Shown: positions 33,204 to 38,512 of the stretch, in pieces
Position numbering within the stretch: position 1 is the first letter of the stretch
Layout of the letters: the number at the start of each line of letters is the position of its first letter
Source: Phycisphaerales bacterium
GTDB taxonomy: Bacteria > Planctomycetota > Phycisphaerae > Phycisphaerales > SM1A02
NCBI GenBank assembly: GCA_009692045.1
Contig: SIAA01000019.1
Coordinates: 1 to 38,512 of the forward strand
Length of the DNA: 38,512 nt
Reading direction: 5' to 3'
Translations under genes and position numbers: made by a program
Notes under the pieces: generated by a model
Told to the model about the DNA's origin: nothing
What the model saw: only the letters and a program-made list of their open reading frames with translations
Database searches by the model: none

Positions 33204-35231
33204 CTACTTTGCCAAGCCCCTCATCACCAGCTCCGCGGCACCTCCGGCAACCACCAGCTCCTGCGCCACGGGGGAGAGCGGGCTGAACGTGAATGACTCG
33301 CTCCCAAGGCGTACCGTGCTTCTGGCGTAATCGATTTCGATCTCGGGGGCCAACACGGTTGGCTCTGTGGAGCCGGCAAACCTGGCGCGAAGGTAGGTCA
33401 CCAGACCGGGGCACTCGAAAACAACGAATCCATTGTTGAAGGCATTGCGCTTGTATGTCTCGCTGAAGGTAGCGGCTATCACGCAGGGGATGCCAAAGTG
33501 CTTGAGAGCAGTTGCTGCCTGTTCACGGGAGGAGCCGGTGCCAAAGTTGAGTCCACTCACGACGATGTCGCCGCTGTGCGCGTTGTCGGCAAATGCCGGG
33601 TCATAGTTCTCGAACACCACCAGCGCCTGTTCGCTCGGAGTCATCTTGTCGTTGTAGGTGTGCTTGCCCGCGAAGATGCCATCGGTGTTCATGTTGTCCT
33701 TGTTCATGAACAGAACTCGCCCGCGCATGATGGGGGGGAAGCCCGCAATCACCTGTACTGTTGCCTCAGTTGGGTTGCCCCGACCGACAGACTCACTGGC
33801 ATCTACCAAAGTCTCCGGGGCACCGTTCAGGCGCGAAGTCTGCTTCACCGAGGCGCGCGGCGAGGTGGCAACAAACTTGGTGGGCGCGCAGATGAATCCG
33901 GCAATGGCACTCGCCGCCACCACGGCAGGTGAGCCCAAGTAGACCTGACCGCCGGGATCGCCCATCCGGCCCTTGAAATTGCGATTGGTGGAGCTGATCC
34001 CGACTTCGCCCGCCTGAATGAGACCGGCACCAAGTCCGATGCAGGTGCCGCAGCCAGGAGGCAGGGGTTTCGCGCCGCATTCGAGCAGCGCCGACCAATA
34101 GCCCAGACGCTCTGCTTGGGCCTGAACTTCAGCACTGGCGGGAGCGATGAAGAACTCCACTCCGGCAGCGACGCGTTTACCGGCAACGACGGCGGCCGCC
34201 TCGGCGATGTCCTCCAGGCGAGCATTTACGCAGGACATGAGCCATGCCTTGGCAATGGTGACGCGCCGGCTCTCGATCTCGGGCAGGCTCGACATCACCT
34301 TCACATCGTTCGGTCCACTGACATGGGGAATCACGGTTGAGAGATCGAGTTCAAGCTCGGCCGCATAAGCCGCATGAGGGTCCGCGGCCAGAGTGTGGCG
34401 ATCGTTCCACCAAGCAGTCACATCGCCCCGCGAGTATGAGCCCTTGGAGTGAGCGGCGCGCGTTCCCGGCCGACGGCCCTCGGTGAAGTAGTCCGCCCGC
34501 TCAAGCAGGTACTCGCGCAAAACCTCATCGAAGGGAAACACGCCCGCCAGCGCACCCCACTCCGTAGTCATGTTGGAGATGCTCATGCGCGCGGAAACGC
34601 TCAGCCCTGCCACGCCTTCGCCGCCGAACTCGACCGCATGGTTGAGAACCTCATCCCTGTTGAAGAAGCCGCACAAAGTCACAATCACATCCTTGCCCGT
34701 AACTCCACTCTGCAGCGCGCCGCGCAGAGTCACCCGCGCCACCGGCGGAACCTGCCACCAAGTTGTGCCCGTGGCCCACAGGCAAGCCGCATCGGTGCGC
34801 ACCACCGGCGTTCCCAGCGCGCAAAGAGCGCCGTAAAGATTGCTGTGCGAGTCACTGCCGACCACCATGGAGCCAGGAGTCACATATCCCTGCTCCACCA
34901 TCACCTGATGGCTGATGCCAGTTCCGGCCGGGTAGTGATCGATGCCATGCTCGCGCGCGAATGAGGCGATCTTGGCGTACTTGCCCAAGTTTTCCGGAGT
35001 GATGTTCTGGATGTCGTGATCGATGGCAAATACCGGCTGGCTGGGATCGGCGATTCGCGTGGCACCGATCTGCTTGAACTTAGGAATGACTGCCCCGGTG
35101 TTGTCATGAGTCATTACATGCTTAGGGCGGATGGTGACGAAGTCGCCGCAGCGGACCGGCGCGCCGCCGGAGCGTGAGTCCGTCCAGCGCGATGCCAGTT
35201 TTTCCACAAGTGTCAATGCGGTCTTGAACAT
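33204..35231 (-). CDS. Aconitase-superfamily enzyme of homoaconitase (Lys4) type
   Basis: Iron-sulfur hydro-lyase that isomerises citrate, homocitrate or a related acid through the cis-aconitate form. The 675-aa single chain contains the large domain and the swivel domain. All three [4Fe-4S] cysteines are present: Cys334 in LMSCVN, and Cys394 and Cys397 in PPGCGTCIG. The first motif is SCVN rather than the usual SCTN. FAIDHDIQN (68-76), GSDSHSNLYG (125-134), TTWWQVPPVA (156-165), NMTTEWGAL (220-228) and GISSTNRNFKGRMG (411-424) follow yeast Lys4 closely. The late FGTGSSREQAA loop carries the substrate-carboxylate Arg. Ordinary aconitase activity is possible in this context. A small GGGG-TAATCT-CCCC hairpin lies just before the ATG. 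Confidence 0.9.
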   Translation of the reverse strand: MFKTALTLVEKLASRWTDSRSGGAPVRCGDFVTIRPKHVMTHDNTGAVIPKFKQIGATRIADPSQPVFAIDHDIQNITPENLGKYAKIASFAREHGIDHYPAGTGISHQVMVEQGYVTPGSMVVGSDSHSNLYGALCALGTPVVRTDAACLWATGTTWWQVPPVARVTLRGALQSGVTGKDVIVTLCGFFNRDEVLNHAVEFGGEGVAGLSVSARMSISNMTTEWGALAGVFPFDEVLREYLLERADYFTEGRRPGTRAAHSKGSYSRGDVTAWWNDRHTLAADPHAAYAAELELDLSTVIPHVSGPNDVKVMSSLPEIESRRVTIAKAWLMSCVNARLEDIAEAAAVVAGKRVAAGVEFFIAPASAEVQAQAERLGYWSALLECGAKPLPPGCGTCIGLGAGLIQAGEVGISSTNRNFKGRMGDPGGQVYLGSPAVVAASAIAGFICAPTKFVATSPRASVKQTSRLNGAPETLVDASESVGRGNPTEATVQVIAGFPPIMRGRVLFMNKDNMNTDGIFAGKHTYNDKMTPSEQALVVFENYDPAFADNAHSGDIVVSGLNFGTGSSREQAATALKHFGIPCVIAATFSETYKRNAFNNGFVVFECPGLVTYLRARFAGSTEPTVLAPEIEIDYARSTVRLGSESFTFSPLSPVAQELVVAGGAAELVMRGLAK

Positions 35232-35263
35232 GGCTGGGGAGATTACCCCTTCGCCGCAACTGG

Positions 35264-35839
35264 CTACTTGGCGCGCTTGCCCAGGAACTTGGCAATGTCA
35301 AAGTCGACGAAGTCGGCGTGATGGAAGATGATGGATTCGATGGTGCGATCCGACTTATCGCCCTCGTAACTGTGAGTAGCGACGATGTGCATGACACTCG
35401 CCGGCAAGCCGTGCTTGAAGCAGAGTGCCACACCGGAGAATGGGTGACGCACCAACTCGCCAAAGGAGCCCTTGACCACATTGCCGCTGGCGTCCTTGTC
35501 GAACTCCAGCATCTTTCCCACATCCGCCAGCAGTGCCCCGGCTACCAGCGAGTCGTGATCGACAGGAATTCGATCACCGAAGGTCGACTTGAGCACTCCC
35601 TCAATGGCGATGCACTGCTTTACGCAACTGTTCAGATGCTCCACGAAGCGCAGATCGATCTTGCCCGCCAGCAGGGTGAAGGGGATGGCGCGGATCTCGG
35701 CGAATGTCCAACCCTTGCCTCCGCATCCGCTGGTGAGTGCCTCGCTCCAAGCGGCGGCAACTCTCTCGCGCATGGCGGCGTCGGAAATGGTCATGAGGTC
35801 GGGGAACAGTTCAGCGATTTGGGAGGTTGAATAGGTCAT
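35264..35839 (-). CDS. HD-fold protein with a degenerate HD motif
   Basis: Unrecognised as to function. The 191-aa cytoplasmic protein is helical and resembles HD-domain phosphohydrolases: His68 in VEHLNS, a motif GALLADVGK at 101-109 where A-L-L-H-D-I-G-K is usual, His132 in RHPFSG, THSYEGD at 155-161, and HHADFVDFD at 173-181. The His of the HD pair is Ala105, so the metal site is incomplete and catalysis may be lost; other metal-site residues remain. ATG 35839 is preferred over an upstream start at 35953 that lies inside the preceding gene. It sits 37 nt after the ATP-citrate-lyase-like gene and 32 nt before the aconitase, inside the citrate operon. A regulatory or chaperone role there is conceivable. 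Confidence 0.75.
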   Translation of the reverse strand: MTYSTSQIAELFPDLMTISDAAMRERVAAAWSEALTSGCGGKGWTFAEIRAIPFTLLAGKIDLRFVEHLNSCVKQCIAIEGVLKSTFGDRIPVDHDSLVAGALLADVGKMLEFDKDASGNVVKGSFGELVRHPFSGVALCFKHGLPASVMHIVATHSYEGDKSDRTIESIIFHHADFVDFDIAKFLGKRAK

Positions 35840-35876
35840 GGCGTTTCTGGGGGTCAAATGAAGTGTCAGCTTGGTC

Positions 35877-37574
35877 TCACAGAACGGGTCCGTCATAGGC
35901 ATGACGCTCCGGGTCGATGCGGCGCATGGGCTTCTCGCGAGTTTGCTCTTCAATCACATGAGCCACAAGGCCTGGAGTGCGCGCGATCATGAAGATGCCG
36001 TTGAAGAGTCGGGGCTCTAGGCCAAGATCAGCCAGAATCGCGCCGATGGCTCCATCGACATTGATAGGCAGTGCCTTGCCCGTGTTGCTCAGAGCCGACT
36101 CGAGGGCACGCGCCGCCGCCATGTGTTTGCCATCCACGCCAGCAGCAGCGGCCAGTTCGAACAACTTGGCGGTGCGGGGGTCCTTGCTGTGAATGCGGTG
36201 GCCAAACCCACTGAATCGCTCGCCGCGTCCCTTGAAATCAGCAAGTTCTGCTGCCGCAGCCGCCGCCAGCGTGACCCCATCGCGGGTTGAGCGTGCCAAG
36301 ATCGCTCCCAGCTGCCGGGCGCAGTCTTCGATGGCGCCGCCATGATGGCGATTGATCGCGCTGATTCCCGCAGCAACACTACTGCTCAGTGATGCCCCGG
36401 TACTCGCCACCGTGCGCGCCGCTAGGCAACTCGGTGGTGTCGCGCCATGGTCGATGCTCGAAACCAGAATCGCATCCATCAGCTTGCCCACGCGCACATC
36501 AGGCATCGTTCCCGAGAGAATCAGATAGACAGCTGCACCGAAACTCGTCTCTCCCATCAATGATGCAATGTCATGGCCGCGCACCGCCACTGAGTTGGGG
36601 GCGATCTTGGTGATGGCAGAGGTCCAAACAGCGTCGCGCTCGGATTGACTCATGAGGCTCCTTCCGCCTTGGGCTTTGAGGACACTTACCACTGCTGAGG
36701 GCAACTCTCCGAAGGCATCTACCACTGTCGCGCCCGCCTCGCGCAGCGCCGTCACCTTGCCCGCGTGCGTGCCGCGACCGCCTTCAATGATTGCGCCAGC
36801 GTGACTGAAGCGCGTGCCTTCCTTGGCCGCTTTCCCACCGATGTAGGCGATGACGGGTTTAGTCACTCGCTTGCGGCGGATCATTTCGGCGAGTTCCTCT
36901 TCCTGGCTCGAACCGATTTCACCGAACACCACGATGGCCTCGGTTTGAGGATCACTCTCGAATGCCAGCGCTGCATCGGGGATGCGCACGCCGAGCACGG
37001 CATCGCCTCCCACATGAACAATGGTGGAAATGCGTACGCCAGCCTGTCCGAGGTAGTAACCAGTTGAGCTGCTCATTCCGCCGGAGCGAGAGATGATGCC
37101 GACACCCTTGGGAAGCGGGGGCTTGAACCACTGCCTGGCGCTGTCGGCTCGGCCGCCGAGCATCCCGGCAACTGCGTTGCCGGGGCTCAAGACGCCCAGA
37201 GTGTTGGGCCCGAGAAACTGCGCCCCACGCTCCGCAGCGCGCTCGGCGATTGTCATGGCATCCCATAGAGGAACCCGATCCGCGACGATGACCACCAGTT
37301 TCACGCCAGCATCAATGGCATCGATGGCGGCAGAGCACACGGTCTTGGCCGGTACGAACAGCACCGAGATGTCGATAGCGCCCACTGCTGCTACGGCCGC
37401 GCTCACCGTGTCAAAGACGGGAATCCCCATCACTCTCTGACCGCCGCGGCCGGGCGTCACGCCTGCGACAACCTGAGTTCCGTAGTCGAGCATCAGCCGA
37501 GTGCGGGCCTGTCCCTCACGGCCAGTCATTCCCTGTACGACAACTCGTTTGTTGCGATCGATGAGGATGCTCAT
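35877..37574 (-). CDS. SucD/citrate-synthase fusion resembling ATP-citrate lyase subunit AclA
   Basis: Predicted to carry a CoA-ligase half and a citryl-CoA lyase half, as in two-subunit ATP-citrate lyase (citrate + CoA + ATP to acetyl-CoA + oxaloacetate). The 565-aa protein starts MSILIDRNKRVVVQG exactly as SucD does. It has the CoA site SRSGGMS at 162-168, GEIGSSQEEE at 218-227, and phospho-His258 in FSHAGAIIEGG. From about 315 it is citrate-synthase-like with His376 (SSIDHGATPPS), His459 (SGFGHRIHSKDPR) and Asp507 (INVDGAIG). The SucD half is closer in wording to succinyl-CoA synthetase than to animal ACLY, and the linker is short, so substrates may differ. The start overlaps the SucC-like stop as ATGA. 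Confidence 0.87.
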   Translation of the reverse strand: MSILIDRNKRVVVQGMTGREGQARTRLMLDYGTQVVAGVTPGRGGQRVMGIPVFDTVSAAVAAVGAIDISVLFVPAKTVCSAAIDAIDAGVKLVVIVADRVPLWDAMTIAERAAERGAQFLGPNTLGVLSPGNAVAGMLGGRADSARQWFKPPLPKGVGIISRSGGMSSSTGYYLGQAGVRISTIVHVGGDAVLGVRIPDAALAFESDPQTEAIVVFGEIGSSQEEELAEMIRRKRVTKPVIAYIGGKAAKEGTRFSHAGAIIEGGRGTHAGKVTALREAGATVVDAFGELPSAVVSVLKAQGGRSLMSQSERDAVWTSAITKIAPNSVAVRGHDIASLMGETSFGAAVYLILSGTMPDVRVGKLMDAILVSSIDHGATPPSCLAARTVASTGASLSSSVAAGISAINRHHGGAIEDCARQLGAILARSTRDGVTLAAAAAAELADFKGRGERFSGFGHRIHSKDPRTAKLFELAAAAGVDGKHMAAARALESALSNTGKALPINVDGAIGAILADLGLEPRLFNGIFMIARTPGLVAHVIEEQTREKPMRRIDPERHAYDGPVL

Positions 37575-38512
37575 CGCGCGCATCCAATCGTGGATGAGGA
37601 ACTGCCGCAGCTTGTCCCCAAACTCTTGAGGTCGATGCCGGCTGGATCGAGTCCACTTATGTCCAGCTGAACGAACACGGCTTCGCATCCAAGAGCGCGG
37701 CACTCCACTTCGCAGGCGATCAGTTCGCTGTCCTTGCTGGCGAAAGCGGCGGCATCAACAGTCATGGCGGGGGAGCCAGCATCGTCGCAGAGCAGTCCCG
37801 AACTCTGGGCACAAATCAGGGCGGCGCACTCGCGCCACTTGGACGTGTCAATCCAAACTCGACCGCCCTTGATGGCAAACGCCACAGAGTGATCCGTTGC
37901 CACGAAAGCGGGCTGCCGCGGCGCCCGCGGCTTCCACTGGGCGTGAGCTGTCTCTGCCAACTCAGCGAATCGCGTGGCGATGGCGGCTGGAGAATCGTTC
38001 TTGCGGTAGCCCTCGATGGTTGCGCTCAGGCCCACGGCTGCGCGGCGCAGAATCTCGACTGCCCGGTCCTCGCCGTTACCGCCTAGGCGAATCACGGCGG
38101 GAATGTCCAGCCTTAGCTCCCAGAAAGCTTTGGCGATTCCGTAGGCGCTCCAGAACTGTTCTTGGTTGGCGACTCCCGAACCGGAGCCGAAGTAACCGCA
38201 GAGTCCAGGCTGAGAAAGAATGATGCGACTCGCCCGATAGACCTTAGCAGCGCTGGGATTGCCGCTGGTGTCGGTGAAGTTGGCGATGGTGAACCGCTCG
38301 GCGGTGAGCGCATCCATCGACATCATTGATCCACCGCCACCGGCACCGTGGAATCCCACCAGCCCGCGCGTGTTCGCGGCAGTCTCCGTCGCGAGTTGGG
38401 CGAAGTAAAAAGTTCCGCGGTGATCATCCTGCTCCACCGCGTAGGCGATGCGCTCGAGTGGAGTAGGTGGATGATCCAGTTCCCGCGCGATCTCGATGCC
38501 CAGATCGGCCTG
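37571..38512 (-). CDS. SucC-like CoA-ligase beta subunit with ferredoxin-like tail (partial, 5' end outside window)
   Basis: Partner of the preceding fusion; together they would form the ATP-grasp CoA ligase. The visible 313 residues run to the window edge without a start, so the ATP-grasp domain lies outside. Residues 50-155 match the SucC CoA-ligase domain: GAGGGGSMMSMD at 57-68, FTDTSGNP at 79-86, RASRIIL, and IPAVIRLGGNGED at 137-149. A C-terminal extension (about 205-300) resembles a 2[4Fe-4S] ferredoxin: IDTSKWRECAALIC at 221-234, then LIACEVECRALGCEAVF and LDISGLD. Several cluster cysteines are replaced, for example Trp226 and Ser238. An ATG at 38437 is internal to the domain and is not the start. 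Confidence 0.83.
   Translation of the reverse strand, partial: QADLGIEIARELDHPPTPLERIAYAVEQDDHRGTFYFAQLATETAANTRGLVGFHGAGGGGSMMSMDALTAERFTIANFTDTSGNPSAAKVYRASRIILSQPGLCGYFGSGSGVANQEQFWSAYGIAKAFWELRLDIPAVIRLGGNGEDRAVEILRRAAVGLSATIEGYRKNDSPAAIATRFAELAETAHAQWKPRAPRQPAFVATDHSVAFAIKGGRVWIDTSKWRECAALICAQSSGLLCDDAGSPAMTVDAAAFASKDSELIACEVECRALGCEAVFVQLDISGLDPAGIDLKSLGTSCGSSSSTIGCAR

Overview
This is a gene-dense, GC-rich (about 60% by eye) bacterial chromosome segment, most likely from a member of the Planctomycetota, class Phycisphaerae. The best lineage marker is the secreted beta-helix protein at 12957-14234. It ends in tandem calcium-loop-like units of the D-C-N-G-N-G-x-P-D-x-C-E/D kind, which are very common in exported proteins of that group. 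No phage, insertion sequence, CRISPR array or rRNA was seen, and the gene content looks like core plus lineage-specific metabolism. The taxonomic call is an inference from protein style, not a search result.

Layout. 1-3714 (minus): tRNA-Tyr, a DedA-family membrane protein, and the membrane pyrophosphatase HppA with a terminator behind it. 3805-5952: a stand-alone RlmK-type rRNA methyltransferase facing a secreted NHL-like propeller protein with a His-rich N-terminus. 6008-10286 (plus): a compact run made of a DUF4956-type membrane protein, an NMT1/THI5-type ABC importer (ATPase, permease, binding protein) and a DPPY methyltransferase. 10226-15907: a large helical lipoprotein, the beta-helix protein and a receiver-GAF-HD-GYP signalling protein. 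15954-16839 (plus): tRNA-Arg and fabI. 16834-20669 (minus): an operon of a GluR0-like ligand-gated K+ channel, a D-amino-acid aminotransferase, a type III pantothenate kinase and an MnmE-related GTPase. 20737-22664 (plus): an SDR and gap. 22640-24583 (minus): a nitrilase-family amidase and a ChaN-like lipoprotein. 24618-30447 (plus): sthA, then a translationally coupled trio of DNA methyltransferase, ketoglutarate-semialdehyde-type dehydrogenase and secreted EEP hydrolase. 30475-38512 (minus, running off the window): a six-gene citrate module.

The citrate module is the most interesting system. In transcription order it encodes a SucC-like subunit with what looks like a decayed ferredoxin extension (partial), a SucD/citrate-synthase fusion laid out like ATP-citrate lyase AclA, an HD-fold protein whose HD motif has lost its histidine, a Lys4/homoaconitase-type aconitase, an isocitrate dehydrogenase with NADP-type residues, and an MmgE/PrpD dehydratase. 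Together these could link acetyl-CoA plus oxaloacetate to citrate, cis-aconitate, isocitrate and 2-oxoglutarate in either direction. A homologous route using homocitrate or methylcitrate is also possible.

A second theme is translation initiation. Many first-in-operon genes have a TANNNT -10-like hexamer only 6 to 13 nt before the start codon and no Shine-Dalgarno sequence, which suggests leaderless or nearly leaderless mRNAs. Internal operon genes instead use ATGA/GTGA stop-start overlaps or recognisable Shine-Dalgarno sites. Several convergent gene pairs overlap at their 3' ends.
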